From Ophiura sarsii (lineage: Eukaryota > Echinodermata > Ophiuroidea > Amphilepidida > Ophiuridae), in NCBI GenBank assembly GCA_035610835.1, contig CM069457.1:24050658-24114657 (forward strand): 64,000 nt of DNA, written 5' to 3'. This document shows, one piece after another, positions 12,138 to 23,694 of this stretch. Under the pieces are notes generated by a model that did not search any database, was not told the origin of the DNA, and worked only from the letters and a program-made list of their open reading frames with translations. The first letter of the stretch is position 1, and the number at the start of each line of letters is the position of its first letter. The position numbers and the translations under genes were made by a program.

Positions 12138-12451
12138 CGGGGGGGGGGGGGGGGGTACTCGGATTTGGTTTGGTCGGGGGTGTGCCGCTGGAGATTCAAA
12201 ACCCATACCCATTTCTAAGGTTATTTTTTCGCGAAAATCGGCCTAATTTTGGCAAATTTTCGCGAAAATAGACCTAATTTTGGCAATTTTTCGCGAAAAT
12301 CGCGAAAACAGCTAAGGACCCATGTCTAAGGATTTTTCACTGAAAAGCCTACCCATGGCTAAGGATGTCTCGTGAAAAAACGACCCACTGGAGCGGCACA
12401 TCCCCGTATACCTGACATACGTGAGTACCCCCCCCCCCCCCCCCCCCCGGG
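12138..12451. mobile_element. G/C-capped element, copy 1 (10-bp target duplication)
   Basis: The element starts CGGGG with a 17-G run followed by TACTCGGATTTGG and ends with a 21-C run and GGG. Identical ATTACAGACC direct repeats flank it (12128-12137 and 12452-12461). Subterminal GTGTGCCGCT and AGCGGCACA are inverted. The interior repeats GGCAAATTTTCGCGAAAATA-like units. Related copies are at 44469-44952 and 62809-63124. No coding capacity. Confidence 0.7.
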
Positions 12452-12490
12452 ATTACAGACCAACTTAAAGCTAATTTTAAGAATTTACAT

Positions 12491-12680
12491 TGTAAGTGCA
12501 CGTCTGAAGGCAGGCAAGGAAACAGATTCCCTCAGATGTACTGGGAGCTCATTCCATAATTTGGCAGCTGCGACCAGGATCGATGAATCACCAGCTCTTG
12601 TCTTTGAGCATGGAACATAGAGCGCCGGGTATAATCCGAGGAAGATCTGAGATGTCGCCTGCATTCAGATCAGTACATGA
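12491..12680 (-). pseudogene. LINE C-terminal fragment (CR1/L2/Jockey type)
   Basis: On the minus strand, 12491-12625 reads without a stop and contains VAAAKLWNELPVHLRES followed by SLPAFRRAL. This is the conserved tail found after the reverse-transcriptase domain in many CR1/L2/Jockey/RTE-like non-LTR elements. Upstream sequence to about 12680 continues the similarity in a shifted frame (HLRSSSDYTR). It is a short dead fragment lacking the RT core. The clade cannot be settled from this piece. Confidence 0.65.
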
Positions 12681-12709
12681 TGCACTTTATGCCGTTTATA
12701 GACTTGAAG

Positions 12710-12923
12710 CAGTGGCGTAGCCAGAGATAGAGAGGAGGGGGGGGGGGGGGGGGGGGTTGCAGTTACGCTTATTTAGTGCCAAAATGAACCACAATCATAG
12801 CAACAATAGGTGTTAAGTCGAACATTTGCGCATTTCTATGGTCATAAATATATTTTCGGTTCACTATAATTTCTTGTTCCCCCCCCCCCCCCCCCCAATA
12901 TGAAAAACCTAGCTACGCCACTG
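12710..12923. mobile_element. hAT-like MITE with internal poly-G/poly-C (copy 1)
   Basis: Ends are CAGTGGCGTAGC and its inverted copy GCTACGCCACTG. Flanks ACTTGAAG (12702-12709) and ACTTGTAA (12924-12931) look like a diverged 8-bp target duplication, as expected of the hAT superfamily. A G run follows the left end and a C run precedes the right end. The right 90 bp is shared with the element ending at 32539. Confidence 0.65.
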
Positions 12924-13087
12924 ACTTGTAAGTATGACAGAGACCCTAACGGTCACTATTTTAAAAGGGTAGCATCAAATAACGTAAAACATTACTGCCT
13001 TATCGTAATTATCCAACAAAATAACTGTTTCCCTAAAAATAAGTTACATCAAATACAAGTCATAATTATATAAACCTTCCGGAAACG

Positions 13088-13452
13088 CAGTGGCGTAACT
13101 AGACTTTTTCATTTGGGGGGACAAGAAGGGGCAGTGACTTGAAATGGGGGAGGGGGGGGGGGGGGGGGGGGGGGGGCTCTTAATAATTTTTGAGTCATGA
13201 GATGCGCATATGTGTACTTTTGACATCATAATTCCATGATTCCTTTCTTCAAATGAACCGACAGTGCCAATCTCAACCGACACGATGTCATTATTGGGGG
13301 ATTTAGTGTGTACTTGTTTGTAAATTTCATTTACAGCCGTACTTGAATTCATTTGGGGGGGGGGGGGGGCAAGCGGGGGGGGGGGGGGGGGAGGTTCCAA
13401 GTGGGGGGGGGGGGGCTCCCGCCCCCCCCCCCCCCCGCTGGTTACGCCACTG
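13088..13452. mobile_element. hAT-like MITE, perfect 8-bp target duplication (copy 2)
   Basis: Ends CAGTGGCGTAAC and GTTACGCCACTG are exact inverted copies, flanked by identical CGGAAACG (13080-13087 and 13453-13460). The interior contains four G runs and one C run. About 100 bp, including GCCAATCTCAACCGACACG, matches the element at 32259-32539 in opposite orientation. It sits 200 bp upstream of the SRCR exon, in the putative intron. Non-coding; Pro/Gly-rich frames over it are artefacts. Confidence 0.8.
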
Positions 13453-13656
13453 CGGAAACGACATGTCGTCTGACGATTTACCTTATCGGCATGAATCTCA
13501 GCGTAACGACTCCATTACTGGAAAGTCTATACTTTGAATTTGTACAAGCGCTGCCGTTTTAGCATTTAAAGTAGTCTATTCAAAAGATAATCTAACCATG
13601 AAAATATTGTCGATATTCATGAATTGATGTTGCTTTATCAAATAAATGTATTGCAG

Positions 13657-13986
13657 AAAATGGTGCGTTTCGATTGGTTAACGGCACTACAAAATATGAA
13701 GGTCGTGTAGAGGTTTACTACAACGGCGCATGGGGTACCGTTTGCGATGACAAATGGGACGCCACCAATGGCGATGTCGTCTGCTCTCAGCTTGGATTCA
13801 GCCTGGCGTCGGAAGTCTACAACGAGGCTCATTTCGGTGAAGGCGCTGGTGACATACTATTAGATGATGTGCAATGCAAAGGGGGTGAGACAAATTTAAC
13901 GGAGTGTTCTCACGCTGGATGGGGAGTTCATAACTGTGCGCATTCGGAAGACGCTGGTGTGACCTGTGACCCCGATTCGAAAGCAG
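13657..13986 (+). CDS. SRCR-domain exon (scavenger receptor cysteine-rich)
   Basis: This 330-bp exon encodes about 110 residues, bounded by acceptor TTGCAG and donor CAG|GTAAG, with phase 1 at both ends. The domain starts at [20 protein letters not shown]. It contains [16 protein letters not shown], the acidic LDDVQC motif, GWGVHNC and HSEDAGVTC. Six cysteines are present, in the positions of group A SRCR domains; the extra pair of group B is absent. SRCR domains are extracellular ligand-binding modules of innate immune and adhesion receptors, strongly expanded in echinoderms. The phase fits the signal-peptide exon at 5574-5640. No further SRCR exon or membrane segment is seen downstream, so the gene model is partial. 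The domain call is secure; the gene's role is unknown. Confidence 0.9.
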
Positions 13987-15340
13987 GTAAGATGTATGTA
14001 TACGTGATATTAGTATGACTTATAGCACGAGGCAGCGTAGCTGCCGAGTGCTATAAGGAATTAATAGCACTCATCGACAGTGACTATTTTAGTGATGATT
14101 TATATGGCAGAGCTCTACCCTACACACCAGATACACACCACTTTCACAGTAGGACACCTCTCACTCACCCAGACTTAGACAATCATCTACTATTAAACAC
14201 ACACACACCAAGTTGGGTAATAATTACAGAGCCTGTAATTAATCAGGTTATTTACGATGTCAAATTTACAGCATTCTGAAGCTGTACAATAAGTGAAATT
14301 TGTGGAATTCTGGATTGGCTGTGTATGTGATATTATAATCAGAAGAACTATGACCAATAGCAGTAAAAATGGCAGCCAAATTAATGCAACTTTCCCAGTA
14401 TAATTCATTCTGGGACACCCTGTATATCCATCTATGGTATAGCAGTGTACAACATAATCTCATATGATTTCGCTAAAATTGTTAAGAAAGATTACTTCCT
14501 TTCTGGACCACTCTATATGTGACAATTTATTATTCAAACGTATAAAATATAGACGGGGTGACAGGTGACGTCATACAAAGCATTTGATCGGCAGGTTGCC
14601 ATTGTTCTTTGCCCGGCAGTTTGCGCGCGCATCCTGTTTTGTTTTAGGACCCGTGTTTTTAAAACTCGCGCCAAAGCATTATATAGAGGCAGGAGTTAAT
14701 AATTATGGGAGATGTCACTCCTCAGACAAAATTTCGCCTACTAAAACCAAATTCACGGGTGAAGGTTTTGTAGGGGGCGCACTATCGTGGCCGTAGCTAA
14801 CCAGACGACTAAGACATGGTTGGTTTTATCGGCTCAAAACATGATTCGTGGCACAATATTATAGTACATCAATGGTAAAAAAAGCTGATTGTGATTTAGA
14901 GTAGAACTGATTTGCTTTGATGATGGCAGAATTTAGTTCTTATATGACACGAAACATTCAGAATTGGTTATTTGAAATTATTTTAAGTAGAACAAAATAC
15001 GAATTTTAAATTGTGGATGGCTTAGTCATGACTGAATATTAATTTACAACGAACTATGATTGACAGTTTACGCTGTAACTTCCGGGTGAAGGATTTACAG
15101 ATTTAGATCAACTCCTTTTGCCCATTCAAACACTAATCGCACCGACTTTGGGTCATATGTTGACCAAAATGTACTAATTGTCCAAGGATTTTAAATAATG
15201 ACTAAATAAATACATACATTAACTTATTATTGTTTTTATTAATTAAAAACTGATAAAGCCAAAGTTTCAACATTATTGTGAGTGGAAGGGTAGAACTAGA
15301 AGAACAACAAAAAAATGAAAGCATATCGAACCGTCTGTGG
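13987..15340. other. No gene seen
   Basis: Short frames at 14193-14463 and 14584-14796 show no recognised domain. A short CA repeat occurs near 14200. Any further exons of the SRCR gene are not recognisable here. Confidence 0.35.
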
Positions 15341-15393
15341 GGATCGAACCGGGGTTCTGCGGTATACAAGCGAAGGACACGGTATCCACGCCA
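15341..15393 (-). repeat. tRNA-derived SINE-like fragment
   Basis: On the minus strand, a B-box-like GGTTCGATCC (15341-15350) lies about 45 bases after an A-box-like TGGCGTGGAT (15384-15393). This is normal spacing for an internal RNA polymerase III promoter. The flanks do not pair into acceptor and T stems, so it is not a tRNA gene; a SINE head is more likely. Confidence 0.4.
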
Positions 15394-18300
15394 CTGAAGT
15401 ATTTGTGTTAAGAGATGTGTTATAATTGTATATTACCATTAAACTACTTAAATTGTGCTTTTTGGTGCAATATTTGTATGTGCCCCTCGCCAAAATATGA
15501 TTGTAATGTCATGATGTCATGATAGTCCTTATTTTTGAAAAAGCGATAAACAACTTCAAAATATTTTTGCACAAAAAAAAAGCGTCATTTTTTGTCCGTA
15601 ACGCAGGCCGATTCAACGTGATTCTTTATGTACCGGTACACTCACCTATGACCTAGCGAGTGACGACACATTTTTAATATTACGGAGGACCATTCACGTC
15701 AGTAAACTATAGGTAACACTTGGCATATCCGCCAATTAATTTTGTAAGGGGACGATGCTGATTAATGTGGATATTTACCTCGCTAGTTACTATTCTAGTG
15801 TTACTCGCCAGTTATGCTCTAAGAATTACATCGTTAGTAAGTTACGCTACAGTAATAGCAATAGCATAACAACTAGGGAGGTAGCTTACCTCCCTATTAA
15901 GTTACGCTAGTTTGGTGCACTCGGCCAGTCGGCCGTGCATGTACTAACTATTCGAGATAGACTAGCCCAGTCAATAGTTAGGTCACCCAAGCCCTATATG
16001 AAAGCTCATGAAGATTGTTAAACGGGGTCAGTCGTCACAAACATGAACAAACACAATAGTTAAACAACTTTGCTATTGTCAACACTCCCTAAACAGAGGA
16101 CTGCAGTGCAAATCTGTACGATGTTCGCCATGTTATGTCTATGGCGGATTTCATTCCCTGGTATGAAGCTATGAAGTTTCCGTGGTCTTCGCTATCTCCA
16201 AGCAGATAGAGCAATACGTACATGGACTTTGGGTTCATTTCATGATTTGATGAGGTTTATAATGAGTTAGGATTCCTGTAATTTCGAAGACCACAGATTT
16301 TCAAAACGTGAATTTTCCAACATTTTACGGCATAAATTTGGTCACAAACGTGTTTAATACTATACATTTTTACCGTTCTGCGGATGTTATCGACCCTCCT
16401 CTAAAATTCTACATGATTTTAAACACGTTTCTCAGTTTTTGAGATGCCCAAATAGACCATTTCCCGAAGCTATTTTAGCAAATATTGAAGTCACTAAGAC
16501 TCCATTGTTTTCTTGTGTTCAACAAAATCTGACATGCAGCGTGACCTCTCTGCTGACTGAGCCATGTGAACACCTTTACACAATAACGTATTTCGTGATT
16601 GATTGCAAAACTACATCAAGGGTTTGGATCCACAAGGCCTTATGTACAATAGCTGCCATGTGTAAGGTTGTATTTTTACAATGGTGCACCTTGTAGCACC
16701 AGAAGTGTATAACATATGTCAGCTATTACAGATAGCGACTCTTCACGTCACCAGGTATCTGAACAAAAAGACCATATCTGCAATAGCTGCTCTGAGTAAC
16801 ATTTAGTTTATACCAATTACCCGGCATATTGGCCTAAACAACTCTATATACATTTAGTAGGAACTCCAGGCCTCAAATTTAGGAGTTGACCCCTGACCAG
16901 ACATCTCAACTTGTGAAGCAGTTCTTCCCCATGATTATATGATGTATAGCTAGTTAGTTATACATACTTTAACATTTATTTCAACTTTTATGGCGATAAT
17001 ACTACCCCTACCCCTAACACGAGTTGTTTATGTCATTTTGTCTATGGGAATATATATCAATATAGGGGAATACAGGTATTGCAAATAACATGAATTCGCA
17101 AGAGAATCATAAGAGCAGGATTCTTGTAGACAATATATGATTCTATCATAAAGTATTCCTTTTGGAGTATGTTCGGAGGTCAGGGGTCAAACCATTTTAA
17201 AGCCGAATTTAGAGCTCTGGGGCAGCTCTTACTAATATAACACCTGGCGGCTATAATAGATGGGCCATGTGGCACCAAGCCTCCACATCCAGATGTCTGA
17301 CGTTCGCGATTAGTCGTAATGCTGCTAACGGATTCAACACGTACATGTACGCGTAATACACGCGCATACAGCGTCCAAAACTTTCAGAACTTATAACTTA
17401 AAACATGGAAAACATAGATACTTCATGTTTAGGAATATAAAAGTACATATATCTGATATTATTGGTAAAATTATAAGACCAATCGGATGTAAGGTTTTAA
17501 ATATACAAAGCTTTGCATACAGCTTGGTCAGAACCCGTTTTTTCCAATTTAGCCCATGAACCGTCCATGCGTTGCATTTGCGCATCGTACTGACGTCATC
17601 AAAGTTTTGCCTTTGACTTGATAACAATGACTTACTCAGGGAAATCTTCGTCATAAGGGGAATAAAAAGTGTAAATACCTATGATTTTTGTTAGAAAAAA
17701 ATCAATAAATAACCTTCTGAGACGCCCGCCATGCCATCTTTGAAGCAGTTCAAAAAAACATTTCTTGAAATTGGAAACCAGCCGTTAAGTCAGTCATCTC
17801 ATCAAAGGAATAAGAGGTAGGCTGGAACTTCCTTTTTTTCAACCAGCCAGTCGGGATCGGGCAGGTAACTCTCAAAAAATACCTGCCGGACAGAAGTTCC
17901 ACCAGCCAGTGTAACTCTCACACTTGCACCGTGATTTTGAAATTGTTTACCCTTCAGTCGGTTGCCGGGGTACTGTTTCCCCAAAACAACGGGTGCTATT
18001 TCCAGGCATGGTATCGGGGTAACAGTTACTCTGTTTTTGTATATATTCAACGACAAGGTTACTGCAATGTGTATTTATAATGCTGAATATTGATCCAAAA
18101 TACCTATAATTTAACACTTTTCTACCAAACATAAGATATTTCGGAGAATAAACACCATGCACATGATGTAGGGAAAACTTGCACACAACGCAAATGCAAG
18201 GCATTAGGTGGTTTATTGCTAAATTGGAAAAAATGGGTTCTAACCACGGTCTGTTGAAAGCTTTGTATTTCAAAAAGTTGCTATTTGATTGGTCTCACAT

Positions 18301-18459
18301 TTTAACCAATTAAGGTCAGATATATGTACCTTAATATCCTCACATATGAAGCAGCTACGTTTTCAACTTTTTACGTTACAAGCTCTGCAGATTTTGGACC
18401 CAGTTTTTTGGGACACGCTGTATCTTACGGTCGTGTTGACTGGGCTATTATTTGTAATT
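15394..18459. other. Gene-free stretch with weak repeats
   Basis: Nothing coding was recognised. TTAGTAAGTTACGCTA-type sequence at 15780-15940 resembles 28430-28620 and is probably a dispersed repeat. A diverged inverted pair with TTGACCCCTGACC/GGTCAGGGGTCAA lies near 16890 and 17180. Confidence 0.35.
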
Positions 18460-18640
18460 GGGCTATTCCATTTGAATCCATACACCGTATGGAAGACGTG
18501 ACTGATCTTCCACACGGGAGTGTTAATTTTAAATTGAATTGCCTGTTTAGGTACCTCGTTTTGAAAAAAGCTACACTCGGCTGTGTGGAATATTGGTCAT
18601 GATGTCCATAGGGGTTGTATTGAATTTACCTGGAAAGCCC
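18460..18640. mobile_element. MITE-like element, second copy of the 1088-1272 family
   Basis: It starts GGGCTATTCCATTTGAATCC and ends with GGAAAGCCC, whose inverted form resembles the left end. Internal CCATACACCGTATGGAAGA matches the family pattern. The right arm is more diverged than the left. Confidence 0.55.
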
Positions 18641-19034
18641 ATTGAGAGGGAAATACAGGCCTAACAAAGTACAAGTCTGTAATATTAAAAACAGACCAAA
18701 AACACAAACACATCAGGAGGGTGTACCGTGTACAGTAGTAGGTTTGTAATGTCAAAAGCCACTTTTTATGTCATTCAACCACGGTCACATCCAAAGACAC
18801 CTACATGTATTATTTGGAACATGAAAATAAAATGGAATACAAAATAAAAATGTATTAAATTTGTCGAAAGGCATCGGACAAATCACATCAGTCTATCAGA
18901 TTTTGCACGTTCTACTGGTGCCAGATGACGAAGTGCTCGTTAACTTATGTTTTGTCGGCATAACGTTTCTCGAAACCAATCACATTGATACACTTTCTTA
19001 TTAGTGTATGTTGTCTCTTTATAAGGAAGGACCG

Positions 19035-19335
19035 TTTCTTCGCTCCGCTGAGAAATTTTCTTATGTGCGTGACTGTCAATATCTTTTCAAATCATCAATG
19101 TTTGCGAAGCATTTTTGACAATCACACTCATCACGGTTTTTCTTTGTTGCATCTCTGTTTATGTTTTGACAATTTAGATTTCTCACGCTGTTTACGTTGG
19201 GATGTCTTTGCATTCTTAACACTTATCTCCTTCGTGTGAGTTTCAACGTGTCTTGTCAAATCGCCAATAACTGCGAACCATATCTGACATTAATCACATT
19301 GACAGGGGAGGTATGCCGGAATATTTGTTGACAAT
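19035..19335 (-). pseudogene. Decayed zinc fingers downstream of gene A
   Basis: Past the stop of gene A the minus strand still encodes finger pieces. A CD-x-CQIWFAVIGDLTRHVETH-like segment is followed by a CDCQKCFANIDDLKRY segment broken by stops. They show that the ancestral reading frame was longer at its 3' end. No functional product is expected. Confidence 0.6.
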
Positions 19336-21075
19336 TCAAGTCTTTCCATCCATTCTGATAAGTTTGCTCTTTTGTGGGAGTTTCAATGTCTTTGCATTCT
19401 CATTGGTTTTCTCCTTCGTCGTGTGAGTTTCAACGTGTCTTGTCAAATCACTAATATCTGCGAAGCATTTCTGACAGTAATCACATTGATATGGATTGCA
19501 TGCCGTTGACAATTCATGTCTTTGCATTCTGACAGGTTTGCTCTTTTGTGGTTGTTTCAATGTCTTTGCCTTCTGATAGGTTCTCTCGTTTGTGTGAGTT
19601 TGAACGTGTCTTGTCAAATCACAAATGTCTGCGAAACATATCTGACAATAATCACACTGATACGGATTGTCTTTGATGCTGATAAGTTTGCTCTTTTGTG
19701 GGAGTATCAATGTCTTTGCATTCTCATAGGTTTTCTTTTGGGTGTGAGTTTCAACGTGTCTTTTCAAATCACCAATATCAGCGAAGCATTTCTGACAGTA
19801 ATCACATTGATATGGATTGCATGCCGTTGACAATTCAAGTCTTTGCATTCTGGCAGGTTTGCTCTTTTGTAGGTGTTTCAATGTCTTTGCCTTCTGATAG
19901 GTTCTCTCGTTTGTGTGAGTCTGAACGTGTCTTGTCAAATCACAAATGTCTGTGAAACATTTCTGACAATAATCACACTGATACGGCTTGTCTTTGATGC
20001 ATTTCTGTTTATGTTTGGGCAATTCATTCTTTACAAAGTATTCATGACAATATCCACACTTCTCGTTCTGGATTGGAGCCTCATTTGAAATCTTGTGCAT
20101 CCATTGAAGGTGTTTTGTAAGGTTGTCACTCTGTGTGAAGCTTATCTGGCAAAACTGACACTGTTGGAGCTGCTCTTTAGAGTGTGTGATTTCTATGTGT
20201 CTTGTCAAACTACTTTTCTCTGTGAAGCATTTCAGACAGCAATCACACGGATAAAGTCTTTGATTTGAATGTGAACGGCGTATGTGTAGCCCCACGGCCT
20301 TCTCATGTGTAAAGTACTTATCACAATAAACACATTTACACGAATCCTGTTCATTCCTATTGTGAGTCTCAACGTGCTTGGCAATGTCCACTGTGCTCAC
20401 GAAGCGTTTCTGACAATATTCACACTGGTAGGGTAAAATATTTCCTCTAGTGCATTTCCGAATGTGTTTTTTCATATTATAAGATACAATGAAGCTTAGA
20501 CAATGTTCGCATTGCTTACGCTGTCGTTCACTTTGGCTTTCACTGTGGAAAATTCGTGTGTGTCGAACATGGTCACCTCGCCGCGCGAAGACTTTCTGGC
20601 AAACGTTACATTGAAACCGTTTCTCTTTTGTGTGTTTACGTAAATGTATCATCAGCTTACTCTTAGAGCAAGAAAAATGCTGGCAATATTCACATTCATA
20701 CATTGTACCGCTCCAATGCGTCGTAACATGTTTTTCCAGCTGCGCAGTTTTTGCATAACGTTTCTGACAACAACCACACTCGTATGGTTTATCTCTGAAA
20801 ATACACTTGTGACCTTTTAGTTGAACATGTCGTGTGAAGTATTTCTGACAAAAATCACATCGATACGGTCTTTCCTTCATGGGGGTTGAAGGTGGGGCCA
20901 GGTGACCCTTCTCTGCCGTCGATCGTACCTGGTTATTGCATGTTTTATCGTTATGCCTCACAAGCCTAAGGTATCTTCTTGCATAATTGTGTCTTTCAGC
21001 ATGGTGTCTGTGTTGATCAAAACAGTGGTAGAACCTACGACAGCACGAGCAATGAAATGGCTTCAATGGTGCCAT
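19336..21075 (-). CDS. C2H2 zinc-finger protein A (~15 fingers)
   Basis: A single uninterrupted frame of 579 residues starts at the ATG at 21075, whose MAPLKPFHCSCCRRF matches the starts of paralogues B-E. A variant finger occupies residues 7-29. About 14 more run from residue 70 to about 555. Most are C2H2 (for example PYQCEYCQKRFVSTVDIAKH); at least three are C2HC, ending H-x3-C. No KRAB, BTB or SCAN domain is visible. The last four fingers are near-identical, each followed by a 30-residue linker ending in KSK and an R/K-rich stretch rather than the TGEKP linker, evidence of recent internal duplication. Likely a nuclear nucleic-acid-binding protein; its target is unknown. It is head-to-head with B, and degenerate fingers continue past its stop. 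Confidence 0.85.
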   Translation of the reverse strand: MAPLKPFHCSCCRRFYHCFDQHRHHAERHNYARRYLRLVRHNDKTCNNQVRSTAEKGHLAPPSTPMKERPYRCDFCQKYFTRHVQLKGHKCIFRDKPYECGCCQKRYAKTAQLEKHVTTHWSGTMYECEYCQHFSCSKSKLMIHLRKHTKEKRFQCNVCQKVFARRGDHVRHTRIFHSESQSERQRKQCEHCLSFIVSYNMKKHIRKCTRGNILPYQCEYCQKRFVSTVDIAKHVETHNRNEQDSCKCVYCDKYFTHEKAVGLHIRRSHSNQRLYPCDCCLKCFTEKSSLTRHIEITHSKEQLQQCQFCQISFTQSDNLTKHLQWMHKISNEAPIQNEKCGYCHEYFVKNELPKHKQKCIKDKPYQCDYCQKCFTDICDLTRHVQTHTNERTYQKAKTLKHLQKSKPARMQRLELSTACNPYQCDYCQKCFADIGDLKRHVETHTQKKTYENAKTLILPQKSKLISIKDNPYQCDYCQICFADICDLTRHVQTHTNERTYQKAKTLKQPQKSKPVRMQRHELSTACNPYQCDYCQKCFADISDLTRHVETHTTKEKTNENAKTLKLPQKSKLIRMDGKT

Positions 21076-21411
21076 AATGATAATAACATTTGAGATGCTG
21101 TTTGGTAAACAAAGTTTAGCTTCCCCGTTGAATATAGACAGTGAGCGTGTAAAGAAATGCTAAATTACACAATTGCCGGCACAATATTGTACAGTAAGCT
21201 TAAGTTATAGCGTTGACTCCGTTGAGTAATTGCCTGATGCCTGTTTGTAAACTCAACTTTAATATTGTAGACGACGGCTATAGCCGCATGTAAATTATCA
21301 GAATTACCTATGTGTTTACGCTTTGTTATAATCTGACCATGAATAACTCAGTGAAAAGCGTTAATAATATCTCTTCTTGGTCCCGGCGCTTGGCACGCGG
21401 TGTTTGTGTCT

Positions 21412-21428
21412 TGGTATCGTAGGCGTCG
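21412..21428 (-). promoter_or_regulatory. Conserved upstream element of gene A
   Basis: TGGTATCGTAGGCGTCG lies 337 bp before the ATG of gene A, next to GCCCTTTAGGTTACTG. The same pair of blocks, in the same order and orientation relative to the coding region, lies upstream of B, C and D, with a weaker match at E. Conservation could reflect promoter function or simply recent duplication. Confidence 0.5.
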
Positions 21429-23679
21429 TAAGTGAAATAGCCCTTTAGGTTACTGAAACTTTTAACGGCACTAGCTATTATCAAGATGGCGCACTGCTGG
21501 TAATTATTCGATATTAAATCAGACGATGCCGGACACGTGAACGGTCGTAAATTTGATTATGAACCATAACATTCATCTCAAGTTTGAATAAAAACCGCTG
21601 GAGTTGGATAACCAACTCCAGTGTCAGTATCATTTTTTAAATTTAATCCGTTGTTAAGCGTTTGTCCCATCCATTCACTTGATCCCGCATGCGGAGCCAG
21701 AAGGCTTGTTACTGTTACCCGGTGGGGTGGGGGTGGGGGGGGGGGGGGGGGGGGGGGGCACTGACCAAATCGGCGTGGGGTACCGGGGCTCCAGGGGCAA
21801 AGCCCGGGGGGCAACCCCCTTAGAGCTGAAGGTTTTCTGCCGTTTCAAGGCCATGGGAGGGCTCCTGCCACATATTTCTGTCATTAAAGACATTTTCTTT
21901 TGGTAAATCTTTCTTCTTTTTTGTACGTTTTATTAATATCAAAATCTTAATTTAAAAGAAAACTTAAGCTGCAAATCAAAAATCATATAATTTTGAAATT
22001 ATTATTAATCAGATACCGAAAAATTAATAATGGGGAAAATAGTAAAGCGACCTGATACCTTAACAGGCGCGCGTAGCGCGTGAAAAATGTGCTATTTTAC
22101 AGTTTGCTATGATTGAGGCTCGCCTTCATAAAAGCTAATACAGCTAAAAGTTAATGTTTGAAGTCACATGCGCGTAGCTCACTAAATTTGATACTGATTT
22201 TTTGAATGAAGCTAAAGTTAATGTTTAAAAGCACATGCTAGCTTAGCGCTCAAAATTGGATACTTTACACTAATTTTGTCATTGAATTGAGCGACTTTTT
22301 TTGCTGATAACAAGTTTCTAAAAAGTAGTGTAAATATTTTAAGGCACATTTAATGAGCGTGTGCGGCGCAAAATTGGGCACTTACACAGTGAGATACATT
22401 TTGGGTTAAAACAAGGTTCTAAAACGTAAGTTAATTGATTGGGGTAATCTTTTTGGCCATTTTAAATATTTTGCCAATTTTCGCTGGTAACAAGCTTATA
22501 AAACTAAATTAAATCTTTGGAGGTACATGAGCGAAACGCGCGAAATATTGGCTTCTTAATTTGTTCATGATCGAGATTTATTTTGGCTTAAAACTAGGTT
22601 CCAAAATTTAAGTTGAAATACACACCACGCAAAATGGACTTCTTTACATTAATTTTGCCAAGATTGAGATACATTTTCGCTTCCATTAAAATGTTTTTTT
22701 TAATTGTTTTTTTTAACGATAACCCCACGGATTCTTTGCCACACTTGAGATATATTTTGGCCTTGTGACACTCCTTTTATTGCACTTAGCGCGCAAATGT
22801 TTTGTATTTTACCCGATTTTGCTAGGATTGAGCTCAGGTACATTTTGGCTTCAAACGATCTTCTTAATTTGGAATGAATTTATTTTTTAGGGAAGGGGCT
22901 CATACAGCGAAAAATTCTATCTTTGTATTTGAACGTTATAATTTTACTATGATTACTCTTATCAAAATATAATTGAGGCGACAATGGCAAAATTGGGGGA
23001 CAGGGGAGGAGGAGTGGTCGGCCCCTTCTTAACCCTCTGGCTACGCCATTATTTTTAAGGCGCGCACAGTAATTATTTAGTGAATTGTATTAGAAATAGT
23101 AAAGAACCAAGTGTTATCTTTGGTACTTGCACATGAAACAACTAGTGCTAGGCCTAACTCACAATATTCGCCAGGTTATAAATACTTCCCGCCCGGTTCA
23201 TTTTTTCAATAATGTACGTCCCGGCTAGCGGGCGGGGGCAGGCTTTGCACGTCCACGTACTCCCCCCGTATACCCGGGCAATGTTTTGTGTACGTCCGCG
23301 TGAAGTCCCCGCATGCCCCCCCCCCCCCCCCCCCCCCCCCGCAATGTCCCCCGCCCGGGGCCGGGGTTGCAATTGAGTGAATAAATCAATCGAGGCGTCG
23401 CCGGTTAAGTTATGCGTACAGAGGTGACGTGACAATTGCTAACGGATAAATTCAAAAAATGATACTGACACCTAGAGCTGGTTATCGAACTCCAACTGTT
23501 TTAGGATGAAATAGTTTAGTTCCAACGTGTGATTAATTTTATGGGGTCATATAATCAGAAACCCGTAGGCCGTTCGTGTCCGGCATCGTCTGTTATCGAA
23601 TATTCACCGCAGTACGCCACCATGCTTAATCGAAAGTAATGCGTTAATTTCCAGTAACGTAGGAGGGCTAAACCACTCG

Positions 23680-23694
23680 CGACGCCTACGATAC
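23680..23694 (+). promoter_or_regulatory. Conserved upstream element of gene B
   Basis: CGACGCCTACGATAC lies about 420 bp before the ATG of B, preceded by CCAGTAACGTAGGAGGGC. Similarity to the C/D upstream region extends over several hundred bases on either side, including a shared GTTGACTCAGAAA word and AACGGGGAAG nearer the start. Confidence 0.5.

Larger units (their letters stand above)
5641..13656 (+). other. Putative phase-1 intron of the SRCR gene
   Basis: If the signal-peptide and SRCR exons belong together, this 8 kb is an intron. It runs from donor GTAAGAA to acceptor TTGCAG. It holds at least seven separate repeat elements, several poly-G tracts and a LINE fragment, all annotated separately. 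No additional SRCR, EGF, CUB or membrane-segment exon was recognised inside it. Confidence 0.4.

Noticed and set aside
13044..13562. Proline- or glycine-rich reading frames (also at 7125-7638, 21578-21906, 31674-32012, 34168-35144, 44908-45141)
   Set aside because: They are produced by poly-G and poly-C tracts in transposable elements, exist in several frames at once and have no domains.
15341..15393. Candidate tRNA genes here and near 28126, 39136, 41411 and 55306
   Set aside because: B-boxes are present but acceptor and most stems do not pair; kept only as SINE-like fragments where an A-box is also visible.
19516..20088. Plus-strand frames opposite zinc-finger gene A (and similar ones opposite C, D, B and E)
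   Set aside because: They are antisense shadows of the finger repeats, with periodic leucine/cysteine patterns dictated by the other strand.
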